Notes: generated by a model from the sequence alone, not told the origin. DNA of 64,000 bases from Branchinecta lynchi (GCA_023053575.1 JAKZAP010000012.1:11532230-11596229), one strand, 5' to 3'; positions 42,621 through 54,852 are shown, counted from the first letter of the stretch. Made by a program: numbers and translations.

Positions 42621-43113
42621 CAACTTTAAGTAAAATTCTTCTGCCGTATCCGTGTTGCACTATCAAATGGAAAAGCACAAAAACAGAGGCTTTCTTCTTT
42701 GCAACTTTTTGAGGAGCCTTGAACGAGCACTTTACTTGGATTAAAAGTAGTGACTATTTATCCAATGACTTGCCTTTGCTTTGCCAAGGGGTTGATCTTT
42801 AGCCTGTTTAGGTCCTTCATTAGTTTGTCCTATTTCTTCAGTATTATTTGAAGATGCTTTACAGAAAATTGATATGAAGGTATTCTACAAACCTGTAAAG
42901 GTTCTGACAGTCAATCATTCCAAGCATTGCATTGAATGCATTCCTGCATTGACAGACTCTCACATGAAGAATATTTCCTTGGGAACCTCAGGGCCAGTCT
43001 TCTGTTGTTACCCTTTGTCAGGGAGCAGTTTTCAGAGCGGGTTTTACAATCTGGGATTGACTAGTGCCTGATATTTGGCATCTGACCTCGACCAGAATAG
43101 GAGCTTTAGAAAC

Positions 43114-43326
43114 CATGTTTGATCGACGGTCTGAATTTTCGCGGTCAAACTGTGGACGGATTCCTCGGGGGAGAGTCCACATTTTCAATGTCTCTGCTGA
43201 AGGAACTGTGGAAACGAAAATCCCCGACGGGAGTCAAAATAATTCAGTCGATTTAAATCTAAGATGTAAAAAGAGGTTGCCTTTTCAGTTAAACTTTAAG
43301 TTTTCGAAGGAACAAGTAAACTAGAA
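43114..43326 (+). CDS. Unrecognised 70-codon ORF upstream of SLC35B2
   Basis: An ATG in a good context (AAACCATGT) opens 70 codons with a balanced composition: MFDRRSEFSRSN, PRGRVHIFNVSAEG, NSVDLNLRCKKRLPF, then KFSKEQVN and TAG. It follows a GAGCTTTAG that could be an acceptor, and a possible donor (CAA|GTAAAC) lies just before the stop. Splicing to the acceptor at 44510 would meet a stop after eight codons, so it is not an N-terminus of SLC35B2. No family is recognised. Confidence 0.3.
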
Positions 43327-43891
43327 GATGCTTCATGAAGTTATGGAAGTGGAGTTTCTAGGTGATATGGCTGGAATAACTGTTGTGCGTAAAACATGAT
43401 TTGTCTGATTTAATTGAGGGTTTTCGTTTTGAATGGGTACAGTAGCTTATGGTACCTAACAAGTGTGGTGTGTTGATTTTAGGTATACTTAGGCAAGTTA
43501 ATTTAGACATTTCAAAATAGATATTTTTCTTTCCATGTGAATTGAAGTTATATCGTCTTCTAGCCTATCCTTCTTTGACAGTTATGTGGTGATTCATTGT
43601 ACAGGCGGTCTTGTTGGTTATGAACTATGCTTTGATTAATTGTGATTTGGATATTAGTGTGTGGGTAAAGTTTAAATATATATTCGGTAACCACAAATCA
43701 TCTTTTAAAGGCTCACTGAAAAGCTTATCGTTATTTCCCACAACAGATGCAGGCTATAGTTGTTGCATTCCGTCCCAAATTACCTGGAAGAAAAGTAAAC
43801 CAGCTTCTGTGCATAAGCGCTCTCGGTGTCTCTCCGCTGCGACAGCGCACTACCTTTTACGCGCTATTATGACTACACTGCCAACAAACCC

Positions 43892-44188
43892 TAGTTGCGT
43901 TTTTGATCGAAGTTTGAAGTTACCTTCAGACTCGAAGGCCACTGTTTAAATACCGTTTTTGTCCGCCGGTCACAGTTTCTTTGTCCTTCAAACTCTGACC
44001 GTCGAACTTCGTGAGCTAGGAAGTTCGAAGCTTGCTTGAATCGTCGAAGAAAACGTCGACCGGGCAAGGATCGCCTGAGTCGTAAAAACACTAATTAAGC
44101 AAACGGTGAACTTCGAAGGCGTTCGGAAACAGAAATTAAGCAACCGGCAAGCGAACGGCGAACAAAACTTCGATCAAAAACGCAACTG
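43892..44188. mobile_element. MITE family M4 (TTCGAA words), near SLC35B2 promoter
   Basis: The inverted ends are AGTTGCGTTTTTGATCGAAG and CTTCGATCAAAAACGCAACT, 20 bp and perfect. The interior iterates GTTCGAAG and GTCGAAC words. It ends about 340 bp before the SLC35B2 ATG, so it may lie in the promoter or the first intron. A decayed copy is at 52328-52560. Confidence 0.9.
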
Positions 44189-44510
44189 CTGTCTCTGATT
44201 GGTATGTACAGTCCAGATCTACGACGAAATCAGTCACAAACGACGCTGGGGGCGGGGCTTAATTGTGAAAATAATCTTCATGGAGAAATTCGGAAAAACA
44301 CGGAGAAACGATTCGGCAAGAGCGCAAAAGTACGAAAACAAGAGAATAGCTTGTCTGGTGCTGGTGTTTGTTATTGAGAAGGAAAATAATATAATTTTAT
44401 AAGGTTTCAGTTGTGCTTTAACTTCCGTTTCAAGGATTGTTTTTTCTAAATTTGTTTGTGTTTTGGTGAAAGCCAAGAATCCTATGAACTGAACAAGTGC
44501 TGTTTTCCAG

Positions 44511-45787
44511 ATTAGTGTTTGGACGTCAGAATGAACTGGAGACAGGCTGGAATGTTAGCCCTGGCTGTCATCACATATATTTGTGTCCTGACAGTTGTTG
44601 CAAAGCCTTTTGCGACCTTGCTTCATAATAGCTCCCACTGGATAGTGAATCTCATATTTATATTGGCTACCTACTCTTTCGTGCTTTTGCCATTTTTCTT
44701 AATTGGAAAGAATGAAAACGTGGCAAATTTCTTTGGATTCAAGTTAGAAGAAGTGGAGTATACCGAAGTGAAGAAGGACGATGTCCAAAATGGGAAAGGA
44801 GACCAATCTCGAAGAAGCAAATACTTGAAGTTGATTATTTGTTTCCTGGGGTTACAAGTCTCATACTTGACGTGGGGTGTATTGCAGGAAAAAGTAATGA
44901 CTCAGGACTATGTGAGCGAGGATGGCAGTGTAGAAAAATTCGAAGACTCACAGTTTGTGGTGTTTGTCAACCGCATACTCGCCTTTGTGGTTTCGGGTAC
45001 GTTCCTCTTCTTTCGAGGAAAGTTTACAGACAGAACGCCCCTGTACAAATATTCCCTCTGCTCTGTCTCGAACACTTTAAGCTCCTGGTTTCAGTACGAA
45101 GCTCTGAAATACATTTCATTCCCAGTACAAGTCGTTGCAAAATCATGCAAGGTCATTCCCGTTATGCTTGTACATAGCATGGTGTCCAAAAAAGGATACA
45201 CCAAAGCAGATTATTTACTAGCCCTGACCATTTCTGTTGGAATGATTGCCTTTCTTAGCGGAATACCAGGCAAAGGTGGTGATGGTGCAGTAGCCACAAC
45301 GGTGTCGGGTGTCATCCTGCTTGTCTCCTATTTGGGTGCTGACAGTTTCACATCAAGCTGGCAGTCTAATTTGTTCAAAGTGTATAAACAGAGTGAAATT
45401 CAAATGATGTTCGGCGTAAACCTTATGTCCGTGGTTCTGACAAGTGCATCTTTATACTTTACTGATGGGTTTACATACTCAGTACTGTTTATGCAGCGCC
45501 ACCCAGGGTTCATTATCGACTGTCTGCTCACTGCTGTGTGTTCAACGACGGGACAGTTTGCAATCTTTTATATAATCTCAGAGTTTGGCCCTATGATATT
45601 TGCCCTTATGATGACCCTACGACAAGCGATATCTGTTCTGCTCTCCTGTATTGTGTATAATCATACAATAGAGCCAATTGGTATTGTTGGGTGTATGATA
45701 ATTTTCGGCGCTTTGATTCAAAAAGGGATTAGTTCGGGGAAAAAAGCCAAGCCTGTTGCCAAGTCTGCCAAAGACGAACCAGTCTAG
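44511..45787 (+). CDS. SLC35B2: SLC35B2 / PAPST1, Golgi PAPS transporter (CDS 44531-45787)
   Basis: The coding sequence starts at the ATG at 44531 (MNWRQAGMLA) and ends at TAG, 418 codons without introns. The frame extends 12 nt upstream only through a TTG. TGTTTTCCAG at 44501-44510 looks like an acceptor of a 5' UTR exon. The protein has about ten hydrophobic segments and the nucleotide-sugar transporter fold. Diagnostic blocks are LGLQVSYLTWGVLQEKVMTQ (residues 106-125), VSNTLSSWFQYEALKYISFP (179-198), FGVNLMS and MTLRQAISVLLSC (361-373). It exchanges cytosolic PAPS into the Golgi lumen for sulfotransferases. The length fits the family (about 430). The Lys-rich tail KKAKPVAKSAK may be a trafficking signal. 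Confidence 0.95.
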
Positions 45788-45940
45788 CTTAGTGTGTTGT
45801 TAGTGTTCAGTCGCTGGAAAGTTTAGTGCAAGGCAAGTGTCCATATTTCCTTTACCGTCGGTACTTTGTTATTTTAGTCTTCACCAGTGGTGCTCACAGA
45901 CGGCCGGATTTTCTCTTCCGGCCGGATTTTCTACACTTTC

Positions 45941-45946
45941 ATTAAA
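45941..45946 (+). promoter_or_regulatory. Possible ATTAAA poly(A) signal supplied by F3
   Basis: The first ATTAAA variant signal downstream of the SLC35B2 stop, 154 nt after it, is formed by the left TTAA end of the outer F3 copy. No AATAAA lies between. Use as a cleavage signal is inferred. Confidence 0.3.
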
Positions 45947-46368
45947 GGACCCGTCGTACCGATAATGGCAGTACAGCTACCCGGAGACCCAGATGTCACA
46001 TCCTACATTCTGTACCGCTAACGTCACCTCAGTAATCTTTGCACTTGCCATGATTCAGTATTTCCCATGCGCAGTATGCTCCAGACGAGCTTTTGGGTCT
46101 CATGCTATTGATACGTAAAACCGGTTATGTCAATTTTGTCGAGTTTTGCCAGAAGTCAATGGGCCTGGAAAAAGGCTTAACGGACCTGTCTTACCTATAA
46201 TACTAACGCAACCTACTTCCATAATCACTCCGTATATTTCTAAACCCGGAGGCCCCAGTTTCGTACGGTACATTCTAGCCCTCTGACAAAACCACGCTGA
46301 TTTTCTCACTTGCCGTGTTTTGCTACCTTCAATGTGTATCACGCTGTCGACGGTTGTCTGCAAGAAGT

Positions 46369-47784
46369 TTTTGGGATCCCAAAACGTAAGTGGAGGGATA
46401 CCTATGACATCGCAAAAGTTGTCCGTCTGTCCGTCCGTCCGTCCGTCTGTAAGCACGATAACTCTCGAAGGGAATGAGATATTTTGATGAAACTTGGTGT
46501 GAGGGTTCGTTGGGTCGTCGGACCAGTCAAGTTCGTAGATGGGCTTTGTAGCTCTACATTTAGGGGTGGGGGAGGGGATTCAAATTAAGGGACAAACAAA
46601 ATATTTTGAAACAGCTAATGTGATAGTCGATTATGGGGTAAGAAGACATGCTGAACACGATGGTGAAAACCATTTTGTCATCGGACAAGTAGTTCGCCCG
46701 GAATCCGGCCAAAACCGGAAAGTTTGTTGAAAGTAAAAGTTTTATTTGAAGTTGATTAGATGTTCGATTTAGGGGTAGGAAGACATGCTGAAGACGATGG
46801 TGAAAACTATTTTCTCGATGGACAAGTATTTCGCCCGGAATCCGGCCCAAACCGGAAAGTTTGTTGAAAGTAAAAGTTTTATTTGAAATTGATTAGATGT
46901 TCGATTTAGGGGTAGGAAGACATGCTGAAGACGATGGTGAAAACTATTTTCTCGATGGACAAGTATTTCGCCCGGAATCCGGCCCAAACAGGAAAGTTTG
47001 TTGAAAGTAAAAGTTTTATTTGAAGTTGATTAAATGTTCGATTTAGAGGTAGGGAGACATGCTGAAGACGATGGTGAAAACTATTTTCTCGACGGACAAG
47101 TATTTCCACCGGAATCCGGCCCAAACCGGAAAGTTTGTCAAAATTAAAAGTTTTATTTGGAGTTGATTAGATGTTCGATTTAGGGCAAGAAGACATGCTG
47201 AACACTTATGTGAAAACAAGTGTCTACCCGGACATGTAGTTCGTCCGGAATCCGGCCAAAACTGGAAAACTGTTGGAAGTCAAAGTTTTATTTCTAGTTA
47301 ATTAGATAAGCGATTTAGGGGTAAGAAGAGATGCTGAGTCCCTGTGTGACACTCCTATTTTACCCGGACATATAGTTCGACCGGAATCCGGCTGGAATCG
47401 GAAAATTTGTTATAAGCTAAATTTCTATTTGAAGTTGATTAGATGTTCATTACTGGGGAAAGAAGATACCCTGATTTCGTCTTTGAGCTTTCTTTTTTCG
47501 CCGGACAAGTAGTTCTGGAGTTCGGCCGGAACCGGGAAATTGGCAGAAGTGGCAGGAAGTTTTCGTCAAAACAGATATGACTTATAGGGGTAAACACACA
47601 TGCTGAATCCAAATCTGAAGTTGGTTTTCTCAGGTGATTAGCTATTTGGCCTTAATCTGTTTCTGAATTTTAATTGTAAAAATGTTCAAGGAGTCTGGCG
47701 AAGACTGGATCTGGCTAAGACAAGACCCAGTTGTCTGGATCAGATATTGAATTTTTGGGATCCCATCGAAACCTTTGGTCTTGT
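46369..47784 (-). mobile_element. F2 HINE-like element, inserted in F3
   Basis: TTTTGGGATCCCAAAA at left, CCGTCCGTCCGTCCGTCTG, then 137-bp units and GGTCTTGTT at right. F3 sequence reads CTTTTCCATCAG when uninterrupted. Here it is split between T and T, the target dinucleotide reported for Helentrons. Confidence 0.9.
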
Positions 47785-47792
47785 TTCATCAG

Positions 47793-48780
47793 AACAAGAC
47801 CAAAGGTTTCGATAGGATCCCAAAGTTTAATATTTGCTCCCGACAATTCTGTCTTGTAGATATTCGGTCTTCAACAGACTTATTAAACATTTTTACTTTA
47901 AAATTTACAAACAGGTTAAGGCCAATGGTACCAAGTACGTATTTGGCAGTGCAAACCGGATACACCAGCTGAATTTCAACAAGTTCAGATATATTCAGAT
48001 CTATCTGTTTTGCGCTGTCAAATATTCAAAAATGGATTCAGCATATGGTTTACCCTATAACCTACGTCGTATCTCTTTCCTTACTTACTTCTGCCCAACT
48101 TCCGGTTTCGGCCGGGTTCCGGACAAACTACTTATCTGGAAAAACTCTAAAGCTCAAAACGAATTCAGGATGTCCCCTTACCCCTACATCCAACCTCTAA
48201 TCAACTTCAGATTAAACATTTAGTACTTTTAAAAAAATTTCCGGTTTCACCCGGATTCCGAGTGATCCATACGTCCGGTGAGAAAATGATTGTCATATGC
48301 GAATTCAGCATGTCTTCTTACCCTCCAATCTAAATTTTCCGGTTTTTGACGGAAGAAAATAAATTTCATATTCGGACTCAGCACGTCTCCTTGCCCGTAA
48401 ATCGAACCTCTAATCAACTTCGTATTAAACTTTTACTTTTCAAAAATTTCCGGTTTTCGCCAGATTCCAGGTCAAATTTTTGTCCGTCGAGAAAACAAAT
48501 TTCATATTCGAATTCAGCATGCCTCCTTACCCCTAAATCAACTATCTCAGTAGCTTTCAAAAAATATTTTTGTTGCCCCTTAATTTGAATCCCCTCCTCC
48601 ACTCTCAGATATAGGGCTACAGAGCCCACGAACTTGACCTGTACTTTGACCCAAAAGATCCTCCCACCAAGTTTCATCAAAATATCTCAATCCCCTGGAG
48701 AGTTATCGTGCCGACAGACAGAAGGACTACTTTTGCGATATCATAGGTATCCTTCCACTTACGTTGTGGGATCCCAAAAA
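47793..48780 (+). mobile_element. F2-related element, second insertion in the same F3
   Basis: ACAAGACC...GTCTTGT opens the element, then diverged units and a short GACAGACAGAAGGAC remnant, and it closes with GTGGGATCCCAAAAA. Only eight bases of F3 (about 47785-47792) separate it from the previous F2. It split an A-A step of F3, that is T-T on the other strand. Confidence 0.85.
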
Positions 48781-49059
48781 CAGTTATGTAAATGTTTCCT
48801 TGTTTCTGCTAATAAGTCAACGGGTCTCGGAAAATGCTTAAAACAGCAAAAACCATGGGTTATTTGTTGAAAGCACAGCCTTTTTTTTAAGTATTCAAAT
48901 ATTTTAAAATACTGCAAGTTGAAGAGTAAATAGTGCGAGGGGTGCTTTAACACAGCCTAAGCTGTGAATAATTTGTTAAAAGCAGAGCCAAGGTTCACAA
49001 CATTCAAATAGTTTTAAATCTTGGAAAATAAATAGTAAATAGTGTAAGGTGTTGTTTAA

Positions 49060-49499
49060 GTTGAACAAAAATCTCAACCCAAATCACTTCCAATTAGGAA
49101 GTGATTCCTAAATTCGGAAGTAATCCCGGAAGTGATCCGGATTCGGGCTCGAAATCCGGGCTAGAGTTCCAGTCCCCGATCCCTCGACCCTGGTCGTCTG
49201 TTCGCAGCATAAGCAAGAAAGTCATTGCCATTGTTTAGTTCAGATCAAACTTTGGACGCCGAAATAAAAAGTTCAGTTTTTGTAAATAACGTTTGAAAAG
49301 TAAAGAAAATTTATTTGATTTAATGACGTTAAGCTATACGCCCTTCATAAATTTCCTTACCAGGCTAGCATAAAGTAAACAATAACTTGTTACTTCTTGA
49401 TCTACTTTTATCCAGGTTTGTGTCTCTGTTTGTAGTAATTTCAGTCCTCTTAGGCCTACCCACGTTTAAAACTATTTAAAATGCTCCTGCCTCTATTTG
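49060..49499. other. Unassigned intergenic sequence
   Basis: AGTGATTCC / GGAAGTGAT words iterate on both strands at 49082-49145, possibly a small foldback. Nothing else is recognised. Confidence 0.35.
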
Positions 49500-50429
49500 T
49501 TCGAAGGGGTGATCGGAATTTAAGGAAACTTGATATTTGGAAAGACGGCATGTCTCAGATGCCAGTTTGAAGTCCGGGCCGAATCCGATGAATGTGGGGG
49601 GGGGGGGGGGTCGGAGGGGGGAACCGGAAATCATGTGACACGCTTAGAGTCGAGCGATCGGGATGGAACTTGGTGGGAGGAACAAGCACAAGCCCTAGGT
49701 ACATCATTGACATAACCGGACCGGGTTCGTGCAGTGTGGGTGGAGTTGGAGGGGGGTTCCGGAATTCCGGTGATACGGAGTTAAGTTGCTTCCAGGTGGG
49801 ATAGGACAATAAGACTTGGCAGGCAAGTCAGGGATCCGACCAGATCAACCTGGAAACAGTTAACTTCCCGGTCCGACCACCGTGGGGGGAGTGGAGGGAG
49901 GGGGAATCCGGAATCTTGAGGAATGTGTAACTTTGGAACGGGTGATTGTATGACCCATTTAGAGTCCGGACGGGATCCGATGAATGTGGGGGGGGGGGGA
50001 GTCGGAGGGGGAAACGAACCGGAAATCTTTTGACACGCTTAGAGTGGAGCGATTGGGAGCAAACTTGGTGGGAAGGACAAGAACTAGATACGTCATTGGT
50101 AGAACCGGATTGGGCCAGATTTGGGCACTGTGGGGGGAGTTAGAGGGGGGGGGGGTCCGGAGTTCCGGTTATCGCGATTATATACAATATTTTTTTTTAC
50201 AAAATATACATTTTCATGATTCCAATGAGCTTATTATCATTTGTGCTTCAAGAGTGTTCATTACAATTGAATCTCTAGCGCCCTTAAAGTGCGCATCATC
50301 ACGGCCGGGATTTTCGAGGACCCATGATCATTTCTTATTTCAAGGGTTTTGCTTACAAAACGATCACAACAAACCCACGAATTGACGTATTCCTTCTTTT
50401 ATCCTCTGACCCAGCCTTGCAAGTGCCAT
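49500..50429 (-). mobile_element. F1 repeat element, truncated at the left
   Basis: G-tract sub-repeats of about 140 bp run to CTGACCCAGCCTTGCAAGTG and CCAT at 50405-50429, the inverted form of the start at 23709. The microsatellite and hairpin side is absent. Confidence 0.75.
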
Positions 50430-52327
50430 GTGAGCTTCCAGCTCTTTTTTGTCGAGGGAAGGTGCTACTCGACGTATCGCCCCCGCACTGTGAGAAGTTT
50501 TATAATAGACGACACAAGGATGCGCAATTCGAATGTTAACACTTGAAATATTATCTGTTATGATTTTGGAAACGTTATTAAATTAAAATTTTAATTACCC
50601 CCCCCCCCCCCCCCGTCCTTCCCGCTTCGATCGGGTCCATTCTAACAGAATCTGAAACCATATCTTTGGCAAAGAGTTTCAGGCTATAACTTGGATTATC
50701 GTTTGAAACGCACTTGATCCACTAGGAGTACGTAATTGGAAAATCGGTCACCATTAAATAAATAGCACATTGCAGCTGCTAATGCTGCGTTTACAAGTAG
50801 AGAAAAACTTGAACAGAATCCGTTCCTGGTGACAAGATTATGTTCACAGACAGAGGGAAAAAACTGTGTCTTCAAGTAAGAAAATATGACAAAATAAATT
50901 CACTAGCCAACAAATTTTTGTTTGATTGCATTGACATCAGTACTGATGAATGCTGATCTCAAAAGCTAGCTAGCCTTTTTTAGTATTTTTCACCAGTGCC
51001 GCCGACGAAATTCCTTTCAAGTTGACCGAATTCCTTTCATCTTGAAAAGAATTCCCGTCCCGCTAGCCTTTTTTTCTAGCCGTCTTTCACGAACGGAATC
51101 CTGTCAAGTTGACCGGAATTGCTTTCTACTCGTCGGGATTTCTTGTCCGTGTAAACGCTACATAAGCTTCTACCCTTAACGTCACCAAGAGTGATTGCTT
51201 CTTTTGGTAATTTTGTGCAAAAAGCACTCGAGTTCAGAAATGCCGTTTCTTGTTTTTTTATTTTGTTTGATTTCTTATGAGTTGTTTCTTTATCCTGTAT
51301 ATGGCCCTTGGGTTTTTCAGTATATATATATATATATATATATATATGTTCACCTGACAATCTGAACCTTATCTAGAGCCTATACAAAGACCCGTTCAGA
51401 GGAAATGTGCCTTGTTTGAGCAACTTTAACTTGCAAGTGCCATTGCGACTGACTGCGAACGGTTAGTTCTCGACCGTGGTAGTGGTGCATATTGTGCACA
51501 GAGACGCAGAACCGCATTGATATTTGTCTCGTAACCATGTTTGTGTAAACTTTATGAGCGAAGATTATAAATAACTGTTGCTCTATCGGAAATGTTCTTA
51601 ATGTCTGGTTTTGCAAGTTTCTCCTTTCTTATCGCCAAAAACTGGATAAAGCTTCTTGGAATTATCTTTAGAATCAGTCCATATTGTAAGGAGTTCGTTA
51701 AAGCTTAAATGTACGTTTGAGGGATTGTCTCTTGTTGCCAAGGTGAGATGACATGTTTTTGCTTCCGTCTAGGCTACGAGGAGGCTATATGTTTCCGAAC
51801 TGATTTGATAATTACCATACTAGACCAGTACTAGACACACATATACAATATTCCGTATCCAATCACGTTCCAGATTCTGCGATAAACTTCTCGCGTCGTC
51901 GGTTCTAGATTTCAGCTTTTCTCGCCTGGTTGGCTATTCCTTCAGAACTAATGAAAGAAATTTTCAGAAGTATGATAATGTTTATTGAGCCGGAGGGCCA
52001 CAGAAAAGAAAATCTGGACTCAAGTTCAAGTTCTTTTTATTGACTGACTTCTATATACAGAACGGACATAATACTAACATAAACAAAAAACAAAATCTAT
52101 TTATTTAGCAAAATCTCAAGGGCTCTATGCCCGTTGGTTGGAAAACAGCTATCTTTATAATAAAATAAAATATTATTATTTATTTTTTAAATAAATCACC
52201 AAGTGTTTATGGTGAGTAACTTGGCTATACGAATTTTAGTATTTCCGGGAAGCAGCACCAAGCCCTCCAGCCGCCCCGCGAGAGCAAATGGCACCTGATA
52301 CCTGACAATGGTATTTGGAAAATATAA
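50430..52327. other. Mostly unassigned intergenic sequence
   Basis: It contains a poly-C run (50597-50615), iterated GAATTCC/TCAAGTTGACCG words at 51000-51125 (MITE-like) and a (TA)n run at 51320-51347. There is no supported gene. Confidence 0.4.
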
Positions 52328-52560
52328 CAGTTGTGTTTTTGATCGAAGTTTAAAGTTACCTTCAAACTGAAAGGTCTCTGTTAAAATACCGTTTTTTGTC
52401 GCCAGTCATAGTTTCTTTGTCCTTTAAGATCTGACCGTCGAACTTTGTAAGCTAGGAAGGTCGAACTCGATGCTTGCTTGAAACGTTCATGAAACGACGA
52501 CCTGGCGAGGATCTCCGGAGACGTTAAAACACTAATTAACTTCGATCGTAAACGTAACTA
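52328..52560. mobile_element. MITE family M4, decayed copy
   Basis: It starts CAGTTGTGTTTTTGATCGAAG and ends AACTTCGATCGTAAACGTAA. The interior matches 43892-44188 with losses. Confidence 0.8.
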
Positions 52561-53060
52561 ATCTTAAAATGACCTTTCTTCAAAAATTGGCTATGCTATA
52601 GTAAAATTCTGCTGGTGAAAAATTCTGAACAATGTTTACGGTTCTTGTTAATTTGCTGTTATCGTGTTTTGTGGAGGTTATTTAGTTTTTTTTGTATAGT
52701 TTATACTGTTATGATCGATATTTTATTAAAATGTTCACTACACAAATGGACATACAATACAACAAGAAGTTGATAAATGTGATGATCAAGTGAAGATCAC
52801 TTTTAAACTTCACAGGTTTGCTCAACTTCTAAAAGTGACCCTGACTTCGAAGCGACTGCATCTTATTCTTTCAAGAAGACTTTTAATATAACTTTTAATC
52901 TTATTTATTAAAAGCTTACGCCGTTGAACACTATAATTACACAATATTGACGATGTTTACGAAGATTTGACAATGCAAAACGGTCCGTTTAATGCATTAT
53001 TTGAATATAGGTAAGCATACCACAAGATTGCGGGAGCTCCAATTAAAGCTGCAAAGACTA

Positions 53061-53502
53061 GAGCTGCGTTCCTTGTCACGGGAGTTCCCACCACACTGTA
53101 AAAAAAAATCTTGCAGTATTTGCTACTGGGATTATTCTTATCTTTATTGAGATAAGATTTCCCCTAATTCGGATTAATCTTATCCCAATAGAGGTAAGAT
53201 TGATCCCAGTAGCAAATACTGCATCCTTGTTCGGAGGAACTTCTTACAGTGCAGTGGTCTCCGGTCTTTCTTATCAGCCGTTTTTGCATCCACCGGTGAC
53301 AACTCACCAGTCTTATAACCCATTTTTGAACTAACCAGTGTCCGGTTTTACCTCACCCGTGCGGACCAACCAGAACCTGCTCGGGAGCCCAGCTTCAGCG
53401 AGGAGTTAGCCAGTTTTCATCAACTCACCAGTGAACCAAAAAAACGTGTTTTAAGAGAAGAACAAACCCCAGAGACAGCCCGGAGTGCAACGAACGCAGC
53501 TT
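53061..53502. mobile_element. MITE family M2, inverted copy with insertion
   Basis: The ends are GAGCTGCGTTCCTTGTCACG and GTGCAACGAACGCAGCT. The body matches 35117-35414 in reverse, except for a 158-bp insertion at 53094-53251. Confidence 0.85.
53094..53251. mobile_element. CACTGTAA-ended MITE nested in M2
   Basis: The ends CACTGTAAAAA and TTACAGTG are followed inward by GTATTTGCTACTGGGAT and its complement ATCCCAGTAGCAAATAC. It interrupts M2 between CCCACCA and CAGTGG, where the intact copy reads continuously. Confidence 0.85.
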
Positions 53503-53786
53503 AGGTTCTCTCAACCTGCAGTACTTGAAGTAGGGTACTATGCTCAAAGTAATTAACAGTGCTGAACGGAGACGGCAGCTACATTTTTTTAGAGCTATAT
53601 TTCGGTACTGCTTAGCAAGGGTCCTCTTCAGGCGCAAGCTGGAAAATGAACTTGTGGAAAAATATCTGAAGACTCTTCCTCAAATATCTGATTTTGTGGA
53701 TTTCTTCCTGAAAATTGCTTTGAGTTGAAGCTGGTGCTGTGATTTAATTTTGGACACAACTGCTGCTGGATTGAATCGTTGAGAGC

Positions 53787-53979
53787 AAGGCCGTATCCAG
53801 GGGAGGGGTTATGGGGTTGACCCCCCCCCCGGAACAGACAAAAATAATCATTTTTATAGGCTTTTCCCTCTGATCTATGTGTTTTTTGTACTTTTTTCTC
53901 CGACCAGCAGGCAATAACTCCCACCGAAAGGCAACTCCCCCCCCCCACCCGAAATAAATTCCTGGATACGGGCCTGGTT
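53787..53979. mobile_element. Short MITE with CCGTATCCAGG ends
   Basis: The inverted ends AAGGCCGTATCCAGG and CCTGGATACGGGCCT are about 190 bp apart, with C tracts near both. Confidence 0.75.
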
Positions 53980-54169
53980 GAGAGGGTAGAGATTTTTCTG
54001 GATTTTGGTTTTGTAAAAATTTGGAAAGAATTTCAGTCCGTAACTGTCTGAATCATTAAGGTACATTCAGATTGGGGCTTACGAACTTACGTTACTTTTG
54101 CGTAATCCTTTATATTCCATCGACTCTTCCATGACTGCGGCGACAATCACGTAACTAACTGCGGAATTT

Positions 54170-54262
54170 CTACTTTCTTTTCAGTTTTTCGTCGCTTTTG
54201 TCGAAGGCAACTTGTAGTTTTTCTTGTAAATCCAAGGTCTCGTCTGGACCAAGCAAAGCCAT
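54170..54262 (-). CDS. Short ORF or first exon, unrecognised
   Basis: An ATG with a strong context (ATAAAATGG) opens 30 codons rich in charged residues, MALLGPDETLDLQEKL and QVAFDKSDEKLKRK, ending in TAG. AAA|GTAGAA just before the stop could be a donor. It may be the first exon of a minus-strand gene, but no downstream exon was identified. Confidence 0.25.
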   Translation of the reverse strand: MALLGPDETLDLQEKLQVAFDKSDEKLKRK

Positions 54263-54689
54263 TTTATTGAATCTCGTGAATTGCCTTCTGTGAAATCTAG
54301 AATATCTATCACATAGATAGATAGATAGATCAGTGTATTTCAAAAGCTCAGACACAAAAGAATAACTCAAACGCTCAGACTTCTTCTTAATGCTAGACAT
54401 TTATCTATATAAACACTCAATTTATCTCAGTTATCTGTACATTACTCGAGTAATGACGATGGGGTTAACATTACTCAAAAGTTCAGGAAGTGACAAAAGG
54501 ACACCATTTAAATAATTTTTTCTTAAATTAGAAAGCTTCGGGCATATCTAGGAGAAAATGGTCAAAATCTTCATATGATAACGTTCTCCGGGGTTTTAGT
54601 GGGGTGGTAATCTCTTTTATTGCTTTTAGTATTGCTTTTAGGACATTTCGTACGGTGCACGGATTTCAACTGTGGATTTACGCATTTTC

Positions 54690-54852
54690 TTACTTAAAGG
54701 ACCCTCGCACTATTTACTGTTTTCAACTTAAAGTATTTTAAAATATTTGAATACTTTAAAACTATGCTCTACTTCCAACAAATAGCCCACGGTTTTGGCT
54801 GTTTTAATCCTTTTCTGAGACCCTTGACTTGTAGCGGAAAAGGGAAACCGAG
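54690..54852 (+). mobile_element. F3 5' fragment
   Basis: CTTAAAGGACCCTCGCAC opens the copy, which matches F3 up to about GGGAAACCGAGG. Confidence 0.75.

Larger units (their letters stand above)
46177..48950 (-). mobile_element. Inner F3 copy inserted in outer F3
   Basis: Flanked by TTAA at 46177-46180 and 48947-48950, inside the outer copy at a TTAA of that copy, giving a duplicated TTAA. Two F2 elements interrupt it near GCAAGAAGTTTT and CATCAGAA. Confidence 0.85.
45942..49059 (-). mobile_element. Outer F3 copy (older), split at TTAA
   Basis: Its segments 45942-46180 and 48947-49059 join in register. TTAA ends are at 45942-45945 and 49056-49059. It is more diverged than the copy inside it. 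Confidence 0.8.

Noticed and set aside
42035..42712. Two related plus-strand frames (AKAKSARI type) as a tandem gene pair
   Set aside because: They follow a 310-bp genomic duplication whose copies differ by indels that break frame correspondence; no known family.
43114..43314. N-terminal exon of SLC35B2
   Set aside because: Splicing to the acceptor at 44510 runs into TGA after eight codons, and SLC35B2 already has a family-like N-terminus from 44531.
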